DNA of 7,123 nucleotides from assembly GCA_964532875.1 (NCBI GenBank), contig CAZHIZ010000177.1, positions 1 to 7,123 on the forward strand. The letters are read 5' to 3'. Each line of letters begins with the position of its first letter. Position 1 is the first letter of the stretch. The position numbers and the translations under genes were made by a program. Shown one piece after another: positions 1 through 6,028 of the stretch. Source of the stretch: Caldithrix sp964532875. Its GTDB lineage: Bacteria > Calditrichota > Calditrichia > Calditrichales > Calditrichaceae. The notes beneath the pieces are model-generated. The model made no database searches and was not told the DNA's origin. It saw only the letters and a list, made by a program, of their open reading frames with translations.

Positions 1-26
1 AAATGAAAAGAAATAGGGGCGGTAAC

Positions 27-43
27 TCTGCGATAATCTGCGG
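27..43. repeat. Degenerate AATCTGCG-type intergenic repeat
   Basis: TCTGCG occurs at 27-32 and again at 37-42, ten bases apart, the second inside AATCTGCGG (35-43). The same 9-mer occurs inverted at 7104-7112 in the other terminal intergenic region. A weaker pair, AATCTGCC followed directly by AATCTGTT, lies at 3009-3024. Short CGCAGATT/AATCTGCG tracts are, from memory, a common intergenic repeat type in several bacterial phyla. Membership in such a family is inferred from short matches only. Confidence 0.4.
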
Positions 44-57
44 GATCAGCGCGAGCA

Positions 58-101
58 CCCTTACTTACCGTTTCAAAATATGGCCCATATGTTTGTAAGG
101 G
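58..101. repeat. Nested inverted repeats (possible operator or RNA structure)
   Basis: An outer 7-base inverted repeat, CCCTTAC (58-64) and GTAAGGG (95-101), encloses a near-perfect inner dyad, ATATGG-C-CCATAT (78-90). The inner dyad could be a protein-binding site, because its single-base centre is poor for RNA folding. The outer pair could close a stem. It lies about 190 bases upstream of the first start codon, within range of an upstream promoter. Function is inferred. Confidence 0.35.
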
Positions 102-231
102 AATTCTCTTCTCGTTAACGCATCAACGCTTTACTCTTAATCCTTAACTGGTAACACTCAGTTTGGATGGCACAGGATGCGGCAAATAAGAATAAAGGAG
201 ATGCCCGCGTCTAACGTACTCGAAACAAAAC

Positions 232-269
232 CGCTCAAGCTGCGTTTGCAAAAGGCAACCGGTTGAGCG
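232..269 (+). promoter_or_regulatory. Leader hairpin upstream of the M28 gene
   Basis: CGCTCAA (232-238) pairs perfectly with TTGAGCG (263-269). Inside it, TTGC (246-249) can pair with GCAA (255-258) around a 5-base loop. The hairpin ends 6 bases before the AAGGA ribosome site (276-280), so it could influence translation or mRNA stability. It is not a + strand terminator because no T-run follows. On the opposite strand TTTTGTTT follows the stem, but there is no minus-strand gene for it to end. Confidence 0.35.
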
Positions 270-287
270 TAAAATAAGGAAAGAAAA

Positions 288-1190
288 ATGAGGTTGTTTT
301 TAAAAATCATCATGATCATGTCACTTAGTTTGTCGGCTGCCCGGGCTCAATTTAATGGTCAGCAGGCCTTTCAATATTTGGTAAAGCAGGTGGATTTCGG
401 GCCGCGTAACCCGGGCAGCCCTGGGCACGAAAAATGTTTGCAATTTTTACAGAATGAAATGAGCAAATGGGCCGATCGTGTGGATTTGCAATCCTTTACC
501 TATCATGACACGCTGCGCAACAAAAACTTACACTTAACAAATGTCATCGCCCGTTTTAATCCGCAGAACAAAAGGCGCATCTTCTTTGCGGCTCATTGGG
601 ATACGCGTCCTTTTGCCGACCATGATGTGAAAAAGAACCGGAATACGCCTATCCCCGGTGCCAACGACGGTGCCAGCGGTGTGGCCGTGCTTCTGGAAAT
701 GGCCCGCGTGCTGCACAAGCAACGGCCGGATATCGGAGTGGATTTGATTTTATTCGACGGTGAAGATTACGGGCCCGAGGGGCATCTAGACCAATATTTT
801 CTGGGTTCCCGATACTATGCCAGACATTACGGGAAATACGGCTACAATCATGAATTTGGTATTTTGATCGATATGATCGGCGATGCTCAGTTGAATATCA
901 AAAAGGAAGGGTATTCCGTGCAAAATTTGCCCTGGTTAGTGGACAAAGTTTGGAAGATTGCACACAATCTGGGCTTTTACGAATTTTCCGATGATTTTTT
1001 AGGTTATGTGGATGACGATCATGTCCCGCTGCTAAAAGCGGGCATTCCCTGCATCGACATCATTGATTTCGAATATCCCGACAAAAGCAATCGCTATTGG
1101 CACACCCTGCAAGATACGCCCGATAAATGCAGCGCCCAGAGTTTGTACATTGTGGGTTCGGTTCTGCTGGAGGTTTTGTATGAAGAATAA
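288..1190 (+). CDS. Exported M28-family glutaminyl-peptide cyclotransferase-like enzyme
   Basis: A 300-residue zinc hydrolase-fold protein. Enzymes of this type convert N-terminal Gln of exported proteins to pyroglutamate; related M28 members are aminopeptidases. A signal peptide (about 1-20) ends ARA before Q21, so it should act in the periplasm or outside. Seen motifs are AHWDTRP (102-108), GANDGASG (124-131), FDGEDYG (156-162), IDMIGD (194-199), DDDHVP (242-247) and YWHTLQDT (270-277). By analogy with animal-type glutaminyl cyclases, D127, D160 and H272 would bind zinc, E159 would be the general acid/base, and D195 and the DDH Asp plus W271 would complete the site. The DDH and WHT motifs favour cyclase over aminopeptidase. 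AAGGA at 276-280 gives 7-base spacing to the ATG. It is the first gene of a three-gene overlapping operon. Family is certain; cyclase activity is likely. Confidence 0.9.
   Translation: MRLFLKIIMIMSLSLSAARAQFNGQQAFQYLVKQVDFGPRNPGSPGHEKCLQFLQNEMSKWADRVDLQSFTYHDTLRNKNLHLTNVIARFNPQNKRRIFFAAHWDTRPFADHDVKKNRNTPIPGANDGASGVAVLLEMARVLHKQRPDIGVDLILFDGEDYGPEGHLDQYFLGSRYYARHYGKYGYNHEFGILIDMIGDAQLNIKKEGYSVQNLPWLVDKVWKIAHNLGFYEFSDDFLGYVDDDHVPLLKAGIPCIDIIDFEYPDKSNRYWHTLQDTPDKCSAQSLYIVGSVLLEVLYEE
1169..1173 (+). promoter_or_regulatory. Ribosome binding site setting the prmA start
   Basis: GGAGG sits 6 bases before ATG 1180, inside the 3' end of the upstream gene. The frame is open upstream to an ATA at 1063, but this strong site and the family length both point to 1180. 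The start overlaps the upstream gene's last 11 bases, which suggests coupled translation. Confidence 0.8.
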
Positions 1191-2058
1191 AACGAATGAC
1201 GTGTGGGTTGAAGTTCAAATTCACGCTTTGCCCGCCTATCTGGAAACTTTGTCGGCTTTTGTGTTTGCCACGCGTGCCCAGGGCATTCGCGAAGAGGAAA
1301 ACGGCTTTACCATATTTTATGCCGAGCGGGATTGGACTCCGGAAACCCGACAACTATTGTACGACGAACTACAGCGGCTTATTCCGGATTTTGACGAAAG
1401 CCGCTGGCAGATTCAATTGCGAAAAAACGAAGATTGGTTGCACAATTGGAAAAGCCATTTCAAACCGTTTCATTTAAGCGAAACTCTGGTTATTCAACCG
1501 GATTGGGAGCATTACCGCCCTCGCTCCGGCGAAACCGTATTGACCATTGCACCCAAAATGGCCTTTGGTACCGGGCACCACGAAAGCACCCAATTGTGCC
1601 TGTTTTTAATGGATGACTTTCTGCAACCCGGCATGCACGTACTGGATGTGGGCGCCGGTAGCGGAATACTTTCCATCTATGCTAAAATAAAAGGAGCCGA
1701 TCGGGTTTTGGGTATCGATAACGATCCGGTTTCCGTAGAAAATGCCCGCGAAAATTTGCAGTTGAACGGGATTAATAGCGGGGTGGAATTTCGCGTAGCT
1801 CAGGCCCAGGATGTAACTGCCGGCGATTTCGATCTGGTGCTGGCCAACATCAACCGAAATATTCTCCTGCAAATTGCGCCGCGTTTACGGCAAGCGACCA
1901 AAGCGGGCGGCGTGCTGATTCTCTCGGGGATTTTGGCTACGGATCGTTCACTAATAACGGAAACGTTTGATCGGGAGCCGTTTACCTTGAGCGGCGAGAA
2001 AAAGAAAAACGAATGGATCGGTCTGGCTTTCAGAAAAAAGGCGGCGGAAAATGTCTGA
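1180..2058 (+). CDS. prmA: Ribosomal protein L11 methyltransferase PrmA
   Basis: A 292-residue cytoplasmic class I SAM-dependent methyltransferase that trimethylates lysines and the N-terminus of ribosomal protein L11; the length is usual for PrmA. The N-terminal 100 or so residues match the substrate-recognition region. The family signature AFGTGHHEST is at 128-137. The SAM-binding motif DVGAGSGIL is at 156-164, followed by the acidic ribose-binding position in GIDND (178-182). Motif LANIN (221-225) sits where PrmA proteins have their NPPY-like catalytic loop, and GGVLILSGIL (243-252) is the conserved late strand. The ATG at 1180 overlaps the upstream gene by 11 bases and is preceded by GGAGG. 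The stop overlaps the next gene by 8 bases. The C-terminal tail is lysine-rich. This is a confident call; PrmA is non-essential in E. coli. Confidence 0.96.
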   Translation: MKNKTNDVWVEVQIHALPAYLETLSAFVFATRAQGIREEENGFTIFYAERDWTPETRQLLYDELQRLIPDFDESRWQIQLRKNEDWLHNWKSHFKPFHLSETLVIQPDWEHYRPRSGETVLTIAPKMAFGTGHHESTQLCLFLMDDFLQPGMHVLDVGAGSGILSIYAKIKGADRVLGIDNDPVSVENARENLQLNGINSGVEFRVAQAQDVTAGDFDLVLANINRNILLQIAPRLRQATKAGGVLILSGILATDRSLITETFDREPFTLSGEKKKNEWIGLAFRKKAAENV

Positions 2059-2983
2059 AATCAAACGTACGGCGGTCATCGATTTGGGTAGCCACTCGGC
2101 TTTGTTGTTAATTGCCGAAGTGGAACGGGGCGGCACCCTTAAAATCCTGAAAGAAGATTTTAAAGTAACGCGCTTGGGCCTGGGGCTCGGCTCGGAAGGC
2201 CGCCTGCTGCCGCAACAACAGGAAACCGCTCTGGCGCGCCTGCGCGAATTTAAACACACGATCGCCGGGTTCGGAGAAGTGCCGGTAACGGTTCTGGCTA
2301 CCGAAGCCTTACGACGAGCCCTAAATGCCGATGCTTTTTTGCAAAGTGTACAACGGGAATTGGGCTGGAAGGTGCGGGTGCTCACGCCGCAGGAAGAAGC
2401 GCGCTATTCTTATTTAGGTGCTATTTCGGTTTACGAAGATTTTAAGGCCAAATTGTTTACGGTCATTGATGTGGGCGGGGGCAGTACGGAAATTGTGCGC
2501 GGCCGCGGAGAAAAGATCGAAATGAGCCGCTCGTTTCCGGTAGGTGCAGTGGGCCTGGCCGAGCAGCTTCATTTCCGTGAGCGAATCGTTTCCGGAGACA
2601 TCCCGGCTATTCAGGAATTTTTGGATGCCCGATTCAACGAATCGGAGTTGAAAAAATTCACCGATGAGGCTATTTTAGTGGGCGTCGGCGGGACGATTAC
2701 CACGGCTGCCGCCATTCATGAACGCATGACCAAGTACGATCCCGAACGGATTAACCGCACGTCGTTAACATTAGATGAGCTCTTGCTGCTGTTTGAAGAT
2801 CTCAATGCCAAATCGCCGGAAGAACGTCGTGCCGTTGTCGGATTGGAAGCCGGCCGTGAAGATGTCATTATTTACGGGCTGATTATTTACATCCATTTGC
2901 TCCAGCGCAGCGGAGTTTGGCGGATTAAGGTTTCGGCCCGCGGATTGCGGCACGGCTTTTTGCTGGCAGAAATATCCAGGTGA
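2051..2983 (+). CDS. Ppx/GppA family phosphatase (short form)
   Basis: A 310-residue protein of the actin/ASKHA fold. Members hydrolyse inorganic polyphosphate (Ppx) or convert pppGpp to ppGpp (GppA). Family motifs appear in order: phosphate loop DLGSHS (11-16), ATEALRRALN (83-92), TPQEEARYSYLG (112-123) with the likely catalytic Glu at 115/116, IDVGGGSTEIV (139-149), SFPVGAVGL (161-169), GVGGTITTAAAI (211-222), GLEAGREDVI (264-273) and VSARGLRHGFLL (294-305). It ends where the two-domain catalytic core ends and lacks the C-terminal HD-like domains of the roughly 500-residue E. coli Ppx/GppA, so it resembles the short forms such as the Aquifex type. The usual Asn of the GSNS motif is His here. 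The ATG overlaps prmA by 8 bases, behind a modest AAGGCGG (2038-2044). Polyphosphate versus pppGpp preference cannot be decided from the sequence. Confidence 0.93.
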   Translation: MSEIKRTAVIDLGSHSALLLIAEVERGGTLKILKEDFKVTRLGLGLGSEGRLLPQQQETALARLREFKHTIAGFGEVPVTVLATEALRRALNADAFLQSVQRELGWKVRVLTPQEEARYSYLGAISVYEDFKAKLFTVIDVGGGSTEIVRGRGEKIEMSRSFPVGAVGLAEQLHFRERIVSGDIPAIQEFLDARFNESELKKFTDEAILVGVGGTITTAAAIHERMTKYDPERINRTSLTLDELLLLFEDLNAKSPEERRAVVGLEAGREDVIIYGLIIYIHLLQRSGVWRIKVSARGLRHGFLLAEISR

Positions 2984-2999
2984 AATTATCGTTTAACAG

Positions 3000-3030
3000 G
3001 GCGGTGCAAATCTGCCAATCTGTTGTTTTT
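3000..3030 (+). terminator. Weak possible terminator after the first operon
   Basis: GGCGG (3000-3004) can pair with CTGCC (3012-3016) with one G-U pair and a 7-base loop, and TTGTTTTT follows at 3023-3030. The stem is short and the T-run begins 6 bases late, so termination would be inefficient at best. It lies in the 76-base gap between the Ppx/GppA gene and the lipoprotein gene, where an operon boundary is plausible. Confidence 0.3.
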
Positions 3031-3048
3031 AGCGAAAATAAAAATGTA

Positions 3049-3053
3049 AAGGA
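3049..3053 (+). promoter_or_regulatory. Ribosome binding site deciding the lipoprotein start
   Basis: AAGGA ends directly against an ATG at 3054 but is 6 bases from the in-frame ATG at 3060. Only the second spacing is workable, so the protein starts at 3060 (Met-Arg-Lys), two residues shorter than the longest open frame. This also places the charged residues at the very start of the signal peptide. Confidence 0.75.
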
Positions 3054-3059
3054 ATGTAC

Positions 3060-3545
3060 ATGCGCAAATTCAGTTTACTGCTATTGATCGTCATCGTGGC
3101 AATTGCTTTTACGGTCGGTTGCCACGATAACGGAACCGAGCCCAAGCAGGAGAATCGGCCGGGCAAGATTCTGTGGGTAAAAGTTCCGGACAGTATTCAA
3201 ATTCCGCCGCAAGGGTCCTTTCGTAAGGCATTGGTGCAGGCGGCCGTGCAGGATTCGGACGGATTGGGGGATGTGGATTCGGTCTATTTTTACTCCCGCA
3301 AGCCGGACGGCACGTTGGCCAACAACGGGCACCCTCTGCCCATGGTCGATAACGGCAAGCCATTCAACATCAATAATCCCTGGCAGGAAGCCGGTGACGA
3401 AAAAGCGGGCGACGGCATCTATTCGTTAACGATTCTGATTGACAACAGCGCTCCGATCGGCCGATTTTATTTTACTTTTTACATGCGCGATAAGGCCGGG
3501 CATCTATCGCCCGGTGTAACCGATTCCATTGAGGTGTACCAATGA
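3060..3545 (+). CDS. Small lipoprotein with an Ig-like/cadherin-like domain
   Basis: A 161-residue predicted lipoprotein. The signal peptide has Arg2-Lys3, a hydrophobic core (5-17) and the lipobox T-V-G-C, with the lipidated Cys at 21. The residue after Cys is His, not Asp, so retention in the inner membrane is not expected. The mature part is about 140 residues and looks like one all-beta domain: VQDSDGLGDVDSVYF (63-77), the loop GDEKAGDGIYS (112-122) and FTFYMRDKAGHLS (138-150). These acidic loops and the late D-K-A-G-H-L-S strand resemble Ig-like domains that measure change along a structure (DSDGLGDVDSV), which are frequent in FCB-group surface proteins. I do not recognise a specific function. 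The stop overlaps the next gene's ATG in an ATGA arrangement, so the two are co-translated and probably act together. Start choice is explained by the ribosome site. Confidence 0.82.
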   Translation: MRKFSLLLLIVIVAIAFTVGCHDNGTEPKQENRPGKILWVKVPDSIQIPPQGSFRKALVQAAVQDSDGLGDVDSVYFYSRKPDGTLANNGHPLPMVDNGKPFNINNPWQEAGDEKAGDGIYSLTILIDNSAPIGRFYFTFYMRDKAGHLSPGVTDSIEVYQ

Positions 3546-5014
3546 AAAAAATCAAGATTTTAATGGCTTTATTATTGGTGTGGAGCCTGAGCGATGCCCG
3601 ATCGGCATTTAAAAATTCCTTTTATTTGCAACAGGACGGCGGACCGTTTGCCCACACGTTGTACGGAAACGGCATCGTGGATTTGGTAGCCAAGGATTCC
3701 GTTCTTTGGGTGGCCACCGGCTACGGGTTAAGCAAAGCCGTTTACCATGCCCAAAGCGGCCAATGGCAATGGACGACATTTACTTCCAAAGATTACATCG
3801 GAAAAGGCGGTGTTTCAGCCATGGGCTACATGGATGATCAGACCTTCTGGATTGCCACGGCTTTTGATACGGTCACCTCCGTTTCGGACGAAAGTTTACC
3901 GGCCGGCAGCGGTTTAAGTTACACGCGCGACGGCGGGAAAACCTGGCATCATGTGCCCCAACCGGTGGATAGTGTAAATGAACAAAATTATGCACCGACT
4001 ACCACGGTCATTCAAAATTTAACGTATGACATTGCTTTTGTGGACAGTACCATCTGGATTGCCAGTTTCGGCGGTGGTTTACGCCGATCGGACGACATGG
4101 GAAAAACGTGGCGGGTGGTTACCACGGACGGGAAGTTTTTCTCCAGTTTGAATAATTTGAATCATCGCGTTTTTTCCCTGCTCAGTGTTAACGACACTGT
4201 TCTTTGGGTGGGCTCGGCCGAAGGCATCAGTAAAACCAGGGACAACGGGCAAACCTGGCAACGTTTTGTGTTTAAAAAAGACGATCCTCATTCGATTAGC
4301 GGTAACTTTGTGGTGGCCCTGGCCTGGCAGCCGGAAAGCGGGGCCGTGTGGGCGGCGACCGTTCAGGCCGAAGATACCAGTGAAACGCGTGGTGTTAGCG
4401 TTACTTATGACGGAGGTAAAACCTGGCAACGGTTGTTAATCGACGAAGATGTGTTTGCTCACAATTTCGCTTTTTACGGCAACGATGCCTACGTGGCCAC
4501 CGATAAGGGGCTGTATTACTATTCGGCGCAGGACGATCAATGGGCGGTAATAAAAGACATTCAGGATTTTCAATCGGGCAATGAAATTTTTCAGCCGGAA
4601 TATTATTCCGTGGCTGTGCAACAATGGAGCGATTGGGCCTATTTGTGGGTGGGCAATTCCGACGGTCTGGCCGTTCGCGATTTAAAAACGGCGGATGCGC
4701 CCTGGCAGGTGATTCGCTCTTTTGTTTCCACCAAAATCCGTAAAAAACCGGCGGTTTACGCCTATCCTTCGCCCTTCTCGCCCAGCCGGCATTTGTTTAT
4801 CCGTTTCGAATACGATCGGGACAAGCATTTGGACGGCCCGATCAAGATTTACGATTTTGCCATGGATCCGGTGGCCGAAATTCCGGCGGGACGCTTAAAG
4901 CCCAAGTGGGACGGCAGAAATTCACGCGGTGCCACGGTGGCCAGCGGCGTCTATTTTTATCGGGCGAAGTTAGACGGTCAGGTTGTTTGGGGTAAAATTG
5001 TCATTATAAATTAG
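3542..5014 (+). CDS. Exported beta-propeller with Asp-boxes and FlgD-like C-terminal sorting domain
   Basis: A 490-residue exported protein. A signal peptide covers about residues 1-19 or 1-22 (Lys2-Lys3, core 6-16). The body holds four Asp-box motifs, at 127-135 (TRDGGKTW), 183-190, 232-239 and 288-295, as in sialidase/BNR and photosystem-stability-factor-like propellers. Seven blade-type strands of the form LWVAT start near 55, 102, 171, 221, 269, 316 and 368, about 50 residues apart, which fits a seven-bladed propeller. No sialidase arginine triad or other catalytic set is evident, so a binding role is as likely as catalysis. Residues 407-490 form a FlgD-Ig/type-IX-like C-terminal domain: YPSPFSPS (408-415), WDGRNSRG (456-463), SGVYFYRAKL (468-477), ending KIVIIN. 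Such tails direct or anchor proteins at the cell surface in type IX systems. The GAGG at 3531-3534 serves the ATG at 3542. Confidence 0.85.
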   Translation: MKKIKILMALLLVWSLSDARSAFKNSFYLQQDGGPFAHTLYGNGIVDLVAKDSVLWVATGYGLSKAVYHAQSGQWQWTTFTSKDYIGKGGVSAMGYMDDQTFWIATAFDTVTSVSDESLPAGSGLSYTRDGGKTWHHVPQPVDSVNEQNYAPTTTVIQNLTYDIAFVDSTIWIASFGGGLRRSDDMGKTWRVVTTDGKFFSSLNNLNHRVFSLLSVNDTVLWVGSAEGISKTRDNGQTWQRFVFKKDDPHSISGNFVVALAWQPESGAVWAATVQAEDTSETRGVSVTYDGGKTWQRLLIDEDVFAHNFAFYGNDAYVATDKGLYYYSAQDDQWAVIKDIQDFQSGNEIFQPEYYSVAVQQWSDWAYLWVGNSDGLAVRDLKTADAPWQVIRSFVSTKIRKKPAVYAYPSPFSPSRHLFIRFEYDRDKHLDGPIKIYDFAMDPVAEIPAGRLKPKWDGRNSRGATVASGVYFYRAKLDGQVVWGKIVIIN

Positions 5015-5025
5015 GTGCACAAATT

Positions 5026-5964
5026 ATGAAAAATACAAAAATTCTTGTTGCGGCATGGCTGCTTTTTATTTGGATGGGTTTTGCTTCGGCCGATGGAAAC
5101 GGCGGTTACGCCGGAGCCTATTTGCGTTTGGGACTCGGGGCGCGTCAAATGGCGTTGGGAAACAGCGCGGTGGCGGTTTTGCATGCGGATGCCTATTCCT
5201 TTTTTTACAATCCGGCCTTAAGCGGATTGCAGGAAAAACGCATTTTTACCCTGTCTCATAGCTTTATGTCTTTGGATCGGCGCTTCAACTTCATCGGCTT
5301 TTCGGCCAAAGTGCCGCCGGGTGCCGGCATGAGTATCGGCTGGATTAATGCCGGTGTGGATAATCTGTACAGCTACGATATGCTGGGGCAAAAATCGGGT
5401 TCCATCGATCATGGCTTTAACGCCATTTACTTTAATTTTGCCCGTTTGCTGGCCCATAAACTTTCCGTCGGTTTAACCATTAAGCACGTGCGCGAAAGCA
5501 TTAATGTCGGTAGCGATCAATACCATTCCAGCGGCTGGGGCTGGGATTTCGGCGTGGCCTATTTGTGGAACAAGAATTTGATTTTCGGGGCATCCTTACG
5601 TGATGTGGGTACCAAACTAACGGCCAATACGGAAAAATTGTTTGAATTCGGCGGAACCACCGTGGACAAGTTTCCCAAAATATTCAGCATTGGTGCTACC
5701 TATCAAACGCCCTGGCCCTGGCTGCGTTTGCAATACGCATTCGAACGAACGGATTACATGCAGGGGCACCGCTTTGGGGCCGAAATGGTCTATCATCGCC
5801 TTTTGGCTTTGCGCCTTGGTCTGGACAGGCAACGCTTAACCTTTGGGGCCGGGATGGGATTTAAATTGTGGAAATTTTTCAGCACGTTGGATTACGCCTT
5901 TGTACCTTCGGTTATTGACGAGGGCGGAAGTCATGTGTTTTCCTGGCAATTTTACTTGAATTAA
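5026..5964 (+). CDS. PorV/PorQ-like outer-membrane beta-barrel protein (first copy)
   Basis: A 312-residue predicted outer-membrane protein of the PorV/PorQ (FadL-like) family. In Bacteroidota, PorV shuttles C-terminal-domain cargo from the type IX secretion pore to the attachment machinery. The signal peptide ends ASA at 20-22. The mature start carries the family signature GARQMALGNSAVA (38-50) followed by the NPA turn (62-64), then alternating amphipathic strands rich in Tyr, Phe and Gly, such as MSIGWINAGVDNL (102-114) and GWGWDFGVAYLW (170-181). It is shorter than classical PorV (about 390 residues) and closer to PorQ and UPF0164 lengths. The last strand reads HVFSWQFYLN and ends in Asn, not the usual terminal Phe. 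AGGTG (5013-5017) lies 8 bases before the ATG, 11 bases after the propeller gene's stop, so it is in the same operon. A general porin-like role is the alternative. Confidence 0.82.
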   Translation: MKNTKILVAAWLLFIWMGFASADGNGGYAGAYLRLGLGARQMALGNSAVAVLHADAYSFFYNPALSGLQEKRIFTLSHSFMSLDRRFNFIGFSAKVPPGAGMSIGWINAGVDNLYSYDMLGQKSGSIDHGFNAIYFNFARLLAHKLSVGLTIKHVRESINVGSDQYHSSGWGWDFGVAYLWNKNLIFGASLRDVGTKLTANTEKLFEFGGTTVDKFPKIFSIGATYQTPWPWLRLQYAFERTDYMQGHRFGAEMVYHRLLALRLGLDRQRLTFGAGMGFKLWKFFSTLDYAFVPSVIDEGGSHVFSWQFYLN

Positions 5965-5983
5965 CGGGTGCACATTAGGAAAA
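5965..5983 (+). other. Possible relic of a gene-start region after the first PorV-like gene
   Basis: GGTGCACA at 5967-5974 repeats the 8-mer at 5014-5021, which sits at the real start of the preceding PorV-like gene. What follows is also similar: TTAGGAAAA (5975-5983) here against TTATGAAAA (5024-5032) there, after a 2-base gap. The position of the start codon ATG reads AGG in this copy. The match is short, so descent from a duplicated start region is only an inference. Confidence 0.3.
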
Positions 5984-6007
5984 GGCTGTGGTTAGGCCGG
6001 GCCTTTT
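5980..6007 (+). terminator. Possible Rho-independent terminator or attenuator between the two PorV-like genes
   Basis: AAAAGGC (5980-5986) pairs perfectly with GCCTTTT (6001-6007), the A/T ends of the stem giving the usual A-run and U-run arrangement. The 14-base loop can form a small GG/CC inner helix. The loop's GCCGG (5996-6000) can alternatively pair with CCGGC (6010-6014), which would compete with the first fold. The U-run is only four long. It may partly separate expression of the second barrel gene from the operon before it. Confidence 0.45.
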
Positions 6008-6028
6008 ATCCGGCTCAAAAATAGCAAA

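Larger units (their letters stand above)
1..287. other. Non-coding leader region upstream of the first operon
   Basis: I see no credible gene here. The longest + strand open frame from the left edge (3-98, 31 codons) runs through repeat-like sequence and has no ribosome site. The region contains a degenerate TCTGCG repeat (27-43), nested inverted repeats (58-101), the 8-base palindrome CGTTAACG (113-120), and a hairpin (232-269) just before the ribosome site of the first gene. A promoter for the operon is expected here, but no convincing -35/-10 pair stands out. Confidence 0.6.

Noticed and set aside
3..98. A 31-codon open frame at the left edge.
   Set aside because: It runs through the TCTGCG repeat and the inverted repeats, has no visible ribosome site and resembles no protein I know.
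201..266. A 21-codon open frame (ATG 201, TGA 264) preceded by AAAGGAG, possibly a leader peptide for the hairpin at 232-269.
   Set aside because: The ribosome-site-like AAAGGAG touches the ATG with no spacing, and no other start codon lies at a workable distance. The peptide has no run of regulatory codons.
246..275. A promoter-like pair, TTGCAA (246-251) and TAAAAT (270-275), 18 bases apart.
   Set aside because: Transcription would begin at about 282, after the ribosome site at 276-280 and only about 6 bases before the ATG. The pair also overlaps the hairpin.
1060..1353. Antisense open frame of 97 codons over the M28/prmA junction, and other antisense frames of 60-144 codons.
   Set aside because: They lie opposite genes with clear family motifs, lack ribosome sites and show no recognisable protein features. 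They are shadows of the sense coding pattern.
3542..5014. Reading the Asp-box protein as a sialidase.
   Set aside because: Asp-boxes are structural and shared by many propellers. The arginine triad and the Tyr/Glu pair of sialidases could not be identified.
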